A program made the translations under genes and the position numbers. Shown here piece by piece: positions 41,063 to 53,056 of a stretch of 64,000 nt of DNA. The stretch's first letter is position 1, and each line of letters begins with the position of its first letter. The notes beneath the pieces were generated by a model that made no database searches, was not told where the DNA came from, and was given only the letters and a program-made list of their open reading frames with translations. This DNA comes from Tricholomella constricta (Eukaryota; Basidiomycota; Agaricomycetes; Agaricales; Lyophyllaceae), in the NCBI GenBank assembly GCA_013368375.1, contig JAACJP010000039.1, forward strand, positions 186,001-250,000, given 5' to 3'.

Positions 41063-42998
41063 TCAGAAGAACTCTACACCATCCAAAGTCTCCTTGATGA
41101 GCGGCTCAAGCTGGTGCCACGCAGTTGCAAACGTAACGTCCGTCTTGTCGCCCAAGCCACCTCCACCAGTAAGCAGAGCCACCTTCCGACCCTTTCTATC
41201 CAAGATCACAGACCCCGAGTCGCCAAACCCGGAAAAGGCTCCGTGGTCGCCGCCGTAGGGCACGATGGTAGTCTCGAACGAGGTGAACTTGATCTCGTGA
41301 TCGTGATTGGACGGCTCGTGGTGGCGGACGAGGGCCTTGAGCCCGTTGAGCCAGCCGACGGTGGTGCCGGTGGTCGAGCCGTTCTTGAGGACGGGCAGGG
41401 CGGGTGCACCGAGCTCATTGTGCTGCGTGGGCTGGCGCAGCTCGCTTTCGGGAACAGTGTCGTCGGAGATTTCGAGCAGGCCGTCCTCTGGGTAGCTGTA
41501 GCCGGCCCTGTCGGGGTCCCAGGGGTACATGAGACTCGGGAACGAGATCACGTCGAGACGATCCCCTGTGTGAGAGAGGGAGAGAGTAACCATGATGAGC
41601 AAAAATACAAAGTCGAGATGGGGAGACAGCAGTACGGACCGATGTACACCTTATTTCCCTGAAACTCGTCCCATTCAAAGGCATCATGTGTGATCTGGAT
41701 GACGGCCCAGTCGACCGTAAAGGGCTCGGGGCCGGGGGACGGGCCAACCGGGTCCGCGTGCAGGACGCGGCCGACGACCCTGTCAGCGGGGTCGATCATC
41801 GTGAGGATAACGTGGACCTGGAGTTTGGTGACTTCCACGAATATCTTGCATCGCATTGGCCTCGTTTTGCTCCTCGCGGATGAGCGCTCTGCCGATCTTG
41901 GTGGAGTCTCCTCCTCCTCCCGCAGCAGCTTCCATCTCCTGCAGCCGCCCAATCTTCCTCTGGGCCGTCGCCTGGATCTTCTGTAAGGCATCTAACCTCG
42001 ACTTGATCTTCTGGAAGACATCCAAGAAGCCCTTTTCGCCGAGGAGGCTGATCGCCTCGCGGTGCTCGGCGCTAGCCTGCTCCGTCAGGCCAGCATTATC
42101 AGGGAACATCGTGGGGGGGCGAGCAACATGGGCCACCGTCAACAAGAGGGGGTACTCGCTGCCGTTCGTGCGGCGGAGGAACATGCCGCCGGTGCCCTCG
42201 TAGTGGAGGTCGAGACCATTGAGAGGTGCGATGGCAAGGGGAAGGGCCGAGGAGAAGGGAGCGTTAACTTCGATGACAGGCTCGTCCAGGAGGGTGTTCA
42301 GCGACGGCAACGAGGGGCCGACGCGCCCGGCAAAGCTCGTCGTCCATTCCCAAATGGCCACCTCGACCTCGGGGAAGCCACGCCCGACCAGGATAGTAGC
42401 TTTGACCACATCAGCGGCGGCCTTGGCGTCGACAAAGGTAACGGAGGCGGGCTCGACGCCGATGGTCATAACGAGAGGGCAGAAAGGCACCTTGTCGTCT
42501 TGATTTCCCCAGGCGAAGCCGCAGATGGCGGTAAATTCGATCCCACAGGTGCCGAGGTACGTCTCCACGCTGCGGAGGATGCTGATCCAGTCGTCGATGA
42601 TGGGATGGTCGTTGACGGGGCAGAGCTGGCGTAAGTACGGTTCGGCGTCCGGACCGCCGTGCTGGGGCCAGGGATCACCTGTCTTGTAGATGAACGGGGA
42701 CCCGCTGACGGTCCCGTATGTGTCACTAAACGCGGAGGGATAGTCGGACACGATTTGCGGCCGTCGGGCCGGGTCGAAGCTAGGCTTCCTGCTCCTGGTC
42801 GCAGTGGGCGAGACAGGCGTCGGATTGGAAGAGGTCGACCAATCCGGATCGGCCTGCTTTTCTTTCCAATCGAGAGCAAGGGCCCTGCATTGCCTCAGAA
42901 ATAGGGGATCGATGTCGTCGAGTTCGGGAGTGCTGGTCGACACTGGGTGGGAGTGGTCAGTACCGAGGGCGGATATCGTGCAGATTGAAGGGCTTACT
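41063..42998 (-). CDS. trypsin-fold serine protease-like protein with start codon split by an intron and one frameshift
   Basis: Exons are 42998 (the A of ATG), 42942-41640 and 41565-41063. Splicing gtaagccc...cccag joins AAAA|TG to give MSTSTPELDD. The catalytic triad of chymotrypsin-type proteases is recognisable: LTVAHVA (His), TVDWAVIQI (Asp) and GFGDSGSVI (Ser). A predicted coiled coil (FQKIKSRLDALQKIQATAQRKIGRLQE) is inserted between His and Asp, a layout I recall from uncharacterised mushroom proteins. The frame changes by one base near 41846 (NANAMQD to IFVEVTKLQVHV) with no possible intron there. Ignoring one base gives about 601 aa. This may be a real mutation or an assembly error. 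No signal peptide is obvious, so it may be cytosolic. Confidence 0.75.
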
Positions 42999-43268
42999 TT
43001 TGGTTGTTTGTTATGACTCGGTTGAAAGCAATGTCAGGAGATTGGGGTAACACTAAGTAGATTCAACGAGTAAAAACGGCATACATGTGTGAGTTTTATG
43101 GTCCAGCTATAGGAGTAAGTGAAAACGAAAAGTATAGTGAAGTCTAACATGTGAAGCGCAAATGTAGCAGTGGTTTTGGTGGGATCGTGTCATCGCCACC
43201 TCCGCTGACCGAGTTCGTACCATGACTGAAAGATTGACACGCTTGTGCTGCCGACGACACAGCTCATG

Positions 43269-43679
43269 TCAACGTGGTACAGGAATCCCATATGTATCGC
43301 ACAAGACGCCTATCCGAACGGCGTATGTATCAATCTGAGCACGCACGATCAGTGTGCAAAAACCATTACATGTCATTCCACGCACGATTGATTGGACCCT
43401 CGCTTGCTCCCATTCCTTTTCATGCTGTATCTCGTTCGCGCTCCCGTATTCGCTAGCCGCTTTCGACGCGCTCTCCTTCCTCATCCGTCCCAAAACGTCC
43501 CGTAGCAGTCCGGCACTTTCGATGTACTTGTCCAACGCCACGCGACTTTCGCTTTGAGTATCCAGTCGCACGGCTTCGCGAGCCAGTTCCAACGCCGCCA
43601 CTAGCGCCGCTCGCTGCCCTGCTGCTTCTGTGGTGTCCGGAACCTGTGACGGGGGTGAAGACATGCCTTGTTGGCTCAT
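43269..43679 (-). pseudogene. MIT-like domain fragment
   Basis: From ATG 43679 (MSQQGMSSPPSQVP) the frame reads ALVAALELAREAVRLD..SRVALDKYIESAGLLRDVLGRM, the three-helix pattern of microtubule-interacting-and-trafficking (MIT) domains. It then degenerates to the stop at 43269 (136 aa). Larger fungal MIT proteins continue well beyond, so this looks like a truncated copy. Its 3' end overlaps the dispersed repeat 43219-43301. A short real gene cannot be excluded. Confidence 0.45.
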
Positions 43680-44314
43680 CGTGTCCGCTGGCGGTGATTG
43701 GAGTGAAAACAGAGTTCGCAAGTGCGGCCAAAGGACAGAGTATTGTGTTTTGAAGACCAAATGTTTCCATGCCGTTTGCCGTTTGAACCCTACACTATCC
43801 TTATACGTACGTAATTCAAAGTAGGTGTATCTCGGGCGGGACGACGATATGCGCTATTCGGGCGCCCCGAAATTCCTGGGCGACTTCCGTCGCCCACTAG
43901 AGATGGTGTCCTTCATGGTGCAGCTGTCTGTGATGGCTCTTGCAAGTATCCTTGTTTCTGAGGTGTAGAACATAGTAAGTAGATTATGCCAGTAGCCAAG
44001 AATGAAAGAGGATGAACCACCCTGAGTCGCCGTTATTAAAATGCATGATCGCCGCTTTTTATAGTTTACAAACCCGACCTAACGACCGCCAAGGAATCTC
44101 CAACGATGTCGCTAACCACGGCACAGAAATCCACACGCGCGACATGAGGAGCATTTTCATAAGAAAATGCTGTCCGACTGACGCCAAGGAAGATATATGA
44201 TCTTCAGGCTTTTTCAGGCCCGATACTTCACTGGAAAACTCACTGGAAAAACGAGTTCGTGATAGCAAGAGACGGAGTGGTGACATGACGTGACTGACTG
44301 CTGACCTCAAGTTG
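43680..44314. other. intergenic
   Basis: No gene or repeat recognised beyond short ORFs. Confidence 0.4.
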
Positions 44315-45824
44315 ATGTCGCTGCTCACGGCCCGGGAAAACCGCATTTCTGTCAAACCGTTCGCAAGAGTCCCAGCGTTACTTGATCTTCCTGTCATCCA
44401 GCGCACGCCTGCCTCAGTCTCCAACATATCGTCTAGCCCAGGACTCGATGGCGGCGTCGACCTTTCCGAAGGCTGCCTCATTACAAAGGCTATCAAGTAC
44501 ACACACCAGCTTGCGCACTGGGTCAATGCAGTTCCAGATAAGTTTGCAGATTGTCGTCTAATCGTAAGCAGGAGGTTCATGGATCGACAGTAGCTGAACC
44601 TAGCCTTACAGGAGGAAGTCATCTCGCGTGATTTGCGCATCGTTCCCGATGAAAACTTCACTCTCGATGATCCTTGTAATCTCGCCTACCGTAGGTTTGG
44701 AATTTACGTCAAACGAGCCCTCTCTAACTTTGAACAGTCGAAGCGTTTGTCCATACCTCCCTCGACCTCTATGCTTTCATCGCAGTGACGGCATCTTTAC
44801 CAACTCTCGACGACCTTCTGCAGATGGTAAAATCGGATAACGATCGCCGACAGCGGATGTTAGATGAAACTGGGATTGCGCCTACCCGCTTGCTCGATGT
44901 GATCAGTGCGCTTCTCGTCAATGTTTCAAGGACCCTGACATTTTTTTTATGACCAGTTCTCGCTGCCAAGTGTTGCCAATCCGGAGTATGAACTTATCGC
45001 GTTACATCCCGAACATTTCCTCCCTAGAGGCGCCGTCCTCACAATCTATAGTCCCGGAGACAGATCCTACAAGAACTACATTGCAGCGAGCGACCGATCT
45101 CTTCGCGAGTCGCCCGATCCTAATAGCCCTCGCTTACCACCCTTCCGCCACAACACCGATGATCGTGAAGTTGCCGAACGAATAAATATTTTCCTCGTAA
45201 TCCTGAATGCCGACATCAAATTCCGGCGCTACATTGAAATGATCAGGCGGGACCCCCCTCCGTTGCCCCTTCCAGATGATGTAACGACCCTCATGCAACG
45301 TACTGCAGACTTAGTAGATCTCCTCTACTGGAGGCCCTTACCAGCCAAGGGCTCGAAAGGGGAGACGATCGCGGCTCGTATACAGGCTAGTAGAAATAGT
45401 GGAAGAGCCGCCAGGGCTGACCCCGCTGTGTTCATTGAGAAAGAGTCTAGTGAGGAGGTTGAGATGGAAGATGCTCAAGATGACGACGTCCAGACTCTCG
45501 GTTCCCCTCAATCTTATAAAAAGAAAACTCCAACTGATTTTTGGACGCCGGAAAGACGTCGCAGGGAGCTTCAATGGCTAGCAAGTGCCGATCTGGAAGC
45601 ACGAAAGGCTTATGGGAGGGCGCTGATGAGTGGTCACGGTGTGCTCTCTTCCTTTTATCGCCGGAAACCATTCATCGACTCCTTCCATAGACCGTGATTA
45701 CGATCCGGCTTTGTTCGAGGATGCGTTCCCACTCGGCGACGGTTCGTGTTTCCCTTTTCAACTTCTCAATTACGACTCATTATCCGTTAAACAGCGTGTT
45801 TATATTCTGAATCAGCAGCTGTAG
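44315..45824 (+). CDS. uncharacterised fungal protein, five exons, 438 aa
   Basis: Exons 44315-44563, 44612-44690, 44738-44916, 44957-45632 and 45691-45824 join in frame through consensus introns (for example gtaagc..ttacag and gtaggt..gaacag). Motif-like blocks are KYTHQLAHWVNAV, FTLDDPCNLAYLEAFVHTSLDLYAFIAV, EYELIALHPEHFLPRGAVLTIYSP, RINIFLVILNADIKFRRYIEMIRR and LMQRTADLVDLLYWRP. These resemble the region downstream of the nuclease core in mushroom HNH-endonuclease-like hypothetical proteins (memory only). A recognisable HNH Cys/His core is not visible, so no function is claimed. The 40-bp third intron is short. The start ATG (44315) could have an upstream alternative. Confidence 0.65.
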
Positions 45825-46822
45825 AGGCATGGAAGGAAGGTGTTAAGGCCGAGGGCTCGGGTTTGTGAGCTTGACGTCCCTTGTCGCAAGGGTCACTTAC
45901 GGCAATAGCCGGACCCCCTCCAGTGATCGTTGTAAGTATCACGCTCAAGTCAATGCTAGGACCCTAGGCTTCCTCCCCCTTCGAAACCTCGCTATCTTTT
46001 TTCAGTATTCTGATGACTTCTAATAGCATTCAGCACGGCGCTGACATCTAAGCGACAATCATCCTCTACTTGCCAGGAAACACGAGAACGGTACTCCGCC
46101 TCCGCGCTCTTCTATAATGATCAGTTTCTACACGTCATGTACGTTTGGCTGCTCACATCCTTCCTATTGATACTAGCATGCCGCCTACGACGGCACGTTT
46201 GGGAGTCCTACCCGACACCCTGGCTCATCCCGCCTACTGGTTCTGCTTCACCATCGTCATTGTCCACTCTTACGACACCGACTCCACACCCCATCACGAA
46301 ACTGCCATTTGTCGACTTGCGAGATATTATTATATATAGATCTGTACCGCGTGCCATCAACACAACGTTAACCATATGCATCTGACAGGATTTCCGTCAC
46401 TCCAGCTGGAGGACAGCGAGACTTCAGCCTTGAGCGCTCAGCTTCAAGCCCAAGCTTGTGATTTTCTGGTCTCCCCGTTTTTTTCTCTTCCCTCACAGGC
46501 TAGTACAGCGTCTGGGGGCCGCCTCCCACTCCGACTCGGGTCGCCGGTGTGTCCGGCCAAATTCTTTATCGTTTCCGGCAGGGCAGGGAGACGATTTTTC
46601 AACGACTTACTCCTCAGTCAGTCAGTCAGTCCGAGTCCTGGCCGTCGTCATTCCTTGAGCTTCAATACCAACCATCCCCTGGCCCATTTCTTTGTTTTCT
46701 TTGTCTTTGTCTTTTAACATTCTCAACGATTACACCCTCCCCATACATTCAACTCTCCTTTTCTGCTGCTAGCCCACAAAGTCATCGCCATCGCCGTTCT
46801 TCGAAGTCGAAGCGCAGTGGCC
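45825..46822. other. intergenic
   Basis: Only short ORFs. It contains a pyrimidine-rich, CT-rich tract (about 46640-46790), as common before fungal start codons. Confidence 0.4.
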
Positions 46823-47557
46823 ATGAGCCACCCATACAGCAGTTCCGCAAGCTACATCTACGCCAACGAGGTCCGTCCGTCCGCAGATACCAGATACCAC
46901 CACTTCCCTGGTGTACAGACCGATATTTACGACTCCGAACCGCAGGGACTTAGTACATCCAGCCCAAGCCCAACGGAACGCAATGTCGCGGGAGGACCCT
47001 ATGGGCACATGCGAAGTCTCGACCCGGTACGTAACGGTACGCTGCTGACCTTGCCAATTCAATTCCAATAACATATCGAGCGATCCATGATGTGATGTAT
47101 TGACGTCCCTTGATAGATGGACTCTGTAGTCTCTCTTCCGCCGGCGTGGCCTCCCCCCGTCGAAGCCGGTGACAAGAATAATAAAAAGAAGGCGAGGACG
47201 CGAAGAGGCGGAGTCGGAGTGGGAGTCGCTTCATGTCGGTGGAGCAGCGACTCGCACGACCTCACTGGCAGCACACCGACGGTCGGGGTACATCTGCATC
47301 TGGGCGCTAAGGCTTCGGCATGGGGGCAGGCCTTCAATGTGGGTCCTACCTACTTCCGAGTCATCAGCCACCCGCGAGCGGAACGCTCACTCGAACCTTG
47401 GATTGGAATATTACAGCATAGGATAGGAAAAGTCTTGAAGAAGCTGAAGCAGCTTTTCACGATCGCGGGCGTCAGGCTCATTAAAGCACCGCCGCGGATA
47501 AAACTCCCCCGCCCCCGCCCCCGCCCCCCCCGGCCCCCGAGCCCTTTCTGGTCTTGA
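46823..47557 (+). CDS. possible two-exon gene of unknown function
   Basis: ATG 46823 (MSHPYSSSASYIYANEVRPS) opens a 204-nt exon ending at a good donor (gtacgt, 47027). A 90-bp intron ends ttgatag (47116), and the second exon continues in phase to a stop at 47557, about 214 aa. A pyrimidine-rich tract precedes the ATG. No domain recognised. The second exon has low-complexity Gly/Val and Pro runs and may contain another intron, so the C-terminal part is doubtful. Confidence 0.4.
47505..47545 (-). other. C-rich tract, G-quadruplex potential on the minus strand
   Basis: ccccc gccccc gccccc gcccccccc ggccccc: the minus strand has at least four G runs of five or more separated by single bases. It lies between the convergent ends of the weak gene and NUO78. 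Confidence 0.6.
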
Positions 47558-47832
47558 CCTAAGCCTTGTCCTTGTTTGCATCATGACTCGGACTAGGATT
47601 ATCTTCCCTGTGACTTTCGCTATATATTCTTTGGTACTACTACTGCAGACCTTCTCATAAACACATCTGGATCTGGAACAATTCGTAGTACCTATATCTT
47701 CCCCCCCCACCCCCTTGGACTTCTTGGTGTACTTTCTTTCCAACGCGATAACCATAAGAAGAGAAAGAACATTTTTTTTATTTCCCGGGTAGCCATATAT
47801 ATATAGTATTCTATGCACCCCAAAGCTCTTGT

Positions 47833-50623
47833 TTACGCAAACGCAGCCTGTGGCTGCTTACCCTCCTCACTAAACACATGGGCTTTGCCCTCCACAAATG
47901 CACGCGTGCACTCCGCCATCGTCTTCGATCTGCACACACGAAAACAACCATCGTCAACATAAAAAGCCAGTGGTAAAGTGAAAGGGGGTTGGGACATACG
48001 CTCGAGATATCGGGTCCGTCTGGTAAAAGTTGGAGATGGGCTTCCGGAAGATGGCGCCAGAGATCTTGGCCCCAGTCGTGCGTGTAGCGATGTTTTTGAG
48101 CCCAGCAAGCGCAACCTCGACAGAGGTAGGCTCCGTCGTGTCGTAGCGGACGAGGGTAGGCGAGATCTCCCACATGCGGTCGCGCACCTCGAGGATGTCG
48201 TCGTACGGCAGCGGGGACCCTACAACCTCAGAGAGGGCACTGCGAACAACGAACATGTCAGGAAACCGACGTTGAGAGCGGGACAGAAATGCGCAGACTC
48301 ACCGGATGATCTTCCAGTCTTCACGCGAAGCGCCGGGGGGCGGAACCGCAGCACGTCCCAATTGTGAGCGGCCCTCGGTGTTGATCCATGTCGTGGACTT
48401 CTCGGTGTAAGCAGCAGCAGGGAGACAGACGTCAGCGAGCTGGGCGCCAAGGTCGCCATGGTGGCCCTGGTAGACGACGAAGGCATCTTGAGGGATGGAC
48501 TTGGGATCAACCTCGTCAGCGTTGAGCATATACACGAATTTGGGCTTGGTCGCAGAGGCCTTCTTAGAGGGGACGAAACCGATTTCATAGGCGGCAGGGC
48601 GAGATGCATGCTTGAGAGATAGAGAAGAGTGAGTAAACTTCGGTGACACTGGGGCGAAAAGACCTACACGTTGCAGGATACTGAGACCGTTCCATTCGGG
48701 TGTGACGAGTGTGGCCTTGTTCAGCTCGACGAAGCGGGCAAGAGCATTGTACACAGCAGCGCTGTCTGGGTTCTCAACCAGGGCGCTTCCGGCAATGATC
48801 ATAGGCTTCTTTGCGGCCTTGAACTTCTGTGCAAAGGGGCTGTTGCCGGTGATGAACGCCGACAGCGCCTTTGCGTCCGTCCCGAGATGTTCGTAGCCGT
48901 AAGTGGTGTCAACACGCTCACCGATCAAGCCAACCTCCAGACCGGTGTGAAGCCAGCTCTTCCTGATACGGGAGTTGAGGACGGCTGCCTCGTGCCGGGG
49001 GTTCGTTCCAACGAGAAGGATGACATCGGCTTCCTCGACACCGGGAATAGTCGAGTTGAAGAGGTAGTTCGAGCGGACGTCAACGCCGTGAGCTGGGGCA
49101 GTGGTTCCATTAGCTTGGTCGAGAGCGAGATTGTCTGAGCCGAGGCGGTTGACAAGGTCCTTTAATACGACCAGAGACTCGGTATCCGCGAGTTGGCCGG
49201 CGATAGCCTGGATCTCGTCACCCTGCGCTCCAGAGGCAGCAAGACCATTCGCAACCGCAGTCAAAGCGTCCTCCCAAGTTGCCGGGACAAACCGGTCGCC
49301 TTGTTTGACCAGGGGGGTTGTCAGTCGCTGTGTCCGGAGACCGTCGTACGCATAACGCGTCTTGTCGTTGATCCACTCCTCATTGACATCGTCGTTAGTC
49401 CTCGGCTGGATACGCATCACCTGGACCCCACGCGAGTCGACACGGATGTTCGAGCCTATGGCGTCCATCACATCAATTGACTCGGTGTTCTTGAGCTCCC
49501 ACGGGCGCGCCTGGAAGGCATATGGCTTGCTCGTAAGCGCTCCAACGGGGCACAAATCGATAATGTTCCCTGACAGCTCCGAGTCCATCATTTTCTCAAC
49601 GTACATCCCGATCTGCAAGTCGTTTCCACGCCCAGTGGTTCCCAGCTCCTCGACACCGGCGACTTCGTTCGCGAAACGGACGCAGCGCGTGCACTGGATA
49701 CAACGGTTCATGGACGTCTTCACAATAGGCCCGAGGTCCTTGTTTTCGACCGCGCGCTTGCCGGTGACTTCGTGGAACCGTGTACGGTCGGAGCCGTAAC
49801 GCATGGACTGATCTTGGAGGTCGCATTCGCCAGCCTGGTCGCAGACGGGGCAATCCAGAGGATGGTTAGCCAGGAGGAATTCCATGACACCCTCGCTAAG
49901 AGGATGTTTAGATAGGCGGTGGTATAAGGGTGGTTGGTGCGTACCGAGCTTCCTTGACCAAGGGGGTGTCGGTGAAAACTTTCGATCCTGGCATGGCCGG
50001 CATAGCACTGTGCGAAGGGATTAAATCGTTGGTATGTATGACAATGAATTGCCGTACCATGATGCAACAGGTTTTGGTGACCTCTCGACTTCCACTAGAC
50101 ACATTCTACGCACGACGTCAATAGGCTGTGTGTGCGCGTAGAATCGCAGAGACGCACCTGCAGTTACCAGCAATAGCAAGCCTGAGGGAGGGTTAGAATG
50201 CTCCACCTCGTTATGAGACTAGTCTACGTACCTGTCATGATAGCAGAATCTACGAAGAATAAGTTTCATGCCAAGGAGTACAGGTCAATCGACATACCTA
50301 GGTATCGCTGCGCCTGCAGCTTCACAAGCTTGAATGAGAGCAGAACCTGCATGACAGCCATTCAACACAACGTTCTCCGCCGCAGCTCATGCAGCAGCGT
50401 ACCCTGGGGTACCGTAACCTCCTTCCCGTTCACCGTTAGGGTAATATCCGCCTGCTTTGTTGAAGTTGAAGCGATAGTACGACGGCCTATAGTTCATTAT
50501 AGTGTTTTAGCATACCTCTTAAGCAATTGCAGAAGGAGAAAAAGTGTACGCACTATGAGTGCAGACCTTTCCGAGTAGTCCCGTCGACGTGGGCCGCGAC
50601 ACAGTAGAGACGATTCGCAACAT
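47833..50623 (-). CDS. nuo78: NADH-ubiquinone oxidoreductase 78-kDa subunit, mitochondrial complex I
   Basis: Electron-transfer subunit (NDUFS1/NuoG homologue) of the matrix arm. It carries Fe-S clusters passing electrons from NADH toward ubiquinone. Eleven exons join in frame to 738 aa, the usual family length: 47833-47929, 48000-48239, 48303-48610, 48668-49895, 49945-50007, 50058-50105, 50158-50181, 50232-50249, 50298-50347, 50403-50486, 50567-50623. A basic presequence ([19 protein letters not shown]) is followed by the 2Fe-2S domain (FCYHDR...NCRMC), the His-Cys 4Fe-4S motif [14 protein letters not shown] (about 125-138), the cluster motifs CIQCTRC (about 179) and CPVGAL, the molybdopterin-oxidoreductase-like domain, and the short C-terminal domain ending QPQAAFA. 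Exons of 18 and 24 nt carry part of the 2Fe-2S site. No lesion seen. Confidence 0.97.
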
Positions 50624-52360
50624 TACGAATATAAGAGAGAGTCAGAGAAAGTAAGGGAAGGGGATAAGACGGATGATGGGGAAGGGCGCACTGCCCGCAG
50701 GGGTCAAGTAGATAATTCGAACGGCTGCTCGTCGTTTTGTGCAGCGACCAACCACATTCACCCAATTTCACCTTCCCACACTGTCGGAGTTTGCCATTTT
50801 AGCCGGTTCAATTTTGTTCGTGGGCAATATTTTTGACCAGATAAGATCGGCTCCCCGGGCCGGATGGTCGACTTTTGCAGCCCGGATACGTCCCTACAAG
50901 ATAAGGTGGTTGGTCGACCAGGATCCATCCGAGATCTCATCGAATTTTCTCTGTTTTTCCCGATATAATGAAATACAAGAAGAGCTTGGTCGAAAAGAAC
51001 GAGCGATGGGTTAATTGTGGTCCCAAATTCAGCTGGTAAGTAGTGAGAGAAAAATGAGAAAGGTGTGTTCAGAGGCGATTTATCAATCCTTGCAAATGCA
51101 TCATCTTGTTGATATAGGTGATTTCGGTCTGGTCACCGAGGCTAGCGCTCAATGGATGCGGAAAACACACCCTCTTGAAGATCAGAGAGCCGGGCGCTCG
51201 ATGCAGACAATTCAATGAAAAGCTACGGCTGAAAAAAAAAAGTGGATGGCAGGGGTTTGTCGGACATGGCAAACCATGCAGTTGGCCTTTCAAATCAGAC
51301 ATAACATTATCACAAAGATGTGCAACTGTGAGATGGACTTCGATGTGGGCATAATTTCTGCAAGCTTCAGGGTACCTACCTATACTCCACGTAGTCATAT
51401 ATCCTGGACAAGCCTTAAGGTATTCATAAGAGGAAACGACGGAACGCGGCGGTGCATAAATATGACAGTAAGAGCCCGACATCTGTAAAATGATGATAAG
51501 AAGAACCGTTATCACTGGTCACAATCACCATGATGATCGAACACTTTCAAGTCTTCATCTACTGGAGACCTGTGGGTCATGGACTGCGGGACGTCAGGCA
51601 TCGAGCGACGACAAAGTTACATCGACGCGCTAAATCTTGATCCGATATGTGATCTCCAAGCTTTGAATCGCTTGACTCTTGACAAACTTTCGTGAACACC
51701 AAGAGGGTATACCCATGTGGTATTCCACCTCTCTTTGCGGCATGTCAAGGGAGGACTTGCGCAGAGGTTCCATTTCTACGGTAGTATGGCGGTTATCAGC
51801 TTGCCCCAAAATGTTGTCCATAACAGTGCTCCTACCTGAATCAGCTATCTCTGCATTCTATAAGTCCTTGAAGAGGCTTCACTGAGTGCGTTGGATATTA
51901 TATGTATAGACTTGGAGAACAACTTTACCCAGTGCATCTGCCTCCAAATCTTCTTCGCTGGCTTTCTGATAACAATGACGAGTTCCGGAAGATGCTCCTT
52001 GGGTAATCAAGCCACCTTTGGAATAATGACGGGGGCCAGACGGGGGGTATCAGCGGTGAAAGCCGTGAAACCAACGAGGCCCGATGAGCGATGTCACTGG
52101 TTTAAAAACAGAAGAGAATTGGGAAATTGGCTTCCGAGTCAGCGGAAGAAAGATCTGCTGGAAAGTGAAGAAAGCGAACACTGATTTGGGTAGGTTCGCA
52201 TCTGCCTTGTTGGGGGTAAGCTGAGCTGTTAACATTGGAGATGAAACAACTTGAACGTGCACAACATACTGCATGCCTATACTCCGGTCGTGTGATCGGG
52301 TTTGTGCTGTTCAGAAGGTATTGGCTGATTCAGACACGCCACTTCATCGTGTTTGAACGT
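50624..52360. other. intergenic upstream of NUO78
   Basis: No gene recognised. Short ORFs only. Confidence 0.4.
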
Positions 52361-52389
52361 TTCAGATGCTCGACACGTACGTACCAAGC

Positions 52390-52800
52390 TACCAAGCCTC
52401 CTCGCTGGCAATGAAAGTATACCTTGAAAAGGTGACGGTAGGTTCACCCGTACCTCGCTGGCAATGAAAAGATATTCTGGATGGGGTGACGGTAGGTCCT
52501 CACCAAGTTTCTTTCGTACCTCGCTGGCAATGAAAATATGAAGGGTGTGACGGTAGCCTGAGGTCCTCACCAGGTTTCTCCCGTACCGAATCGCTGGCAA
52601 TGAATGTATACTTTGGACGGAGTGACGGTAGGTTACACCATTTTCACCACGTTTCTTTCGTCCCCTGTATCCTCACCTCGCTGGCAATGAAAGTATACTT
52701 CGTCCGACAGTAGGTTATTGTTGTGCTCACCACGTTTCTTTCGTACCCTGTTCCTCACCTCGCGACGGGGCGACAGTAGGTTACTGTTGTGCTCATTCAC
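52390..52800. repeat. minisatellite, five to six diverged units of about 58-90 bp
   Basis: The segment (c)tcgctggcaatgaa(a/t)(g/a)tata... followed by gtgac(g)gtaggt and tcaccangtttctttcgtacc recurs with cores near 52399, 52453, 52519, 52589 and 52676, plus a degenerate unit near 52758. Unit lengths vary. Confidence 0.8.
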
Positions 52801-53056
52801 ATCCGATTTTGATTTAGTTGTAACAGCCTGGATAACGCGCAGAAAGCAGTAAGAGATTGTCGATCATCGAGCGGAAGTCGGATACGAGTCCATCCTCTTC
52901 CTGCCCATATCAGCCCATATCACTACTTAAATAAGATGTCAATGAGGCTACCACGAGGCTGCTCACGACCTCGTTTTCAATCTCAAGTATAACCTCATCA
53001 CGGCCGTGCATTGCACGACTTTATGATGTGATTCGCTTTCCTCTTAATCCGCTCCA

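Noticed and set aside
52390..52800. CRISPR-like array
   Set aside because: Units diverge, spacing is irregular, spacers resemble each other, and this is a eukaryotic genome.
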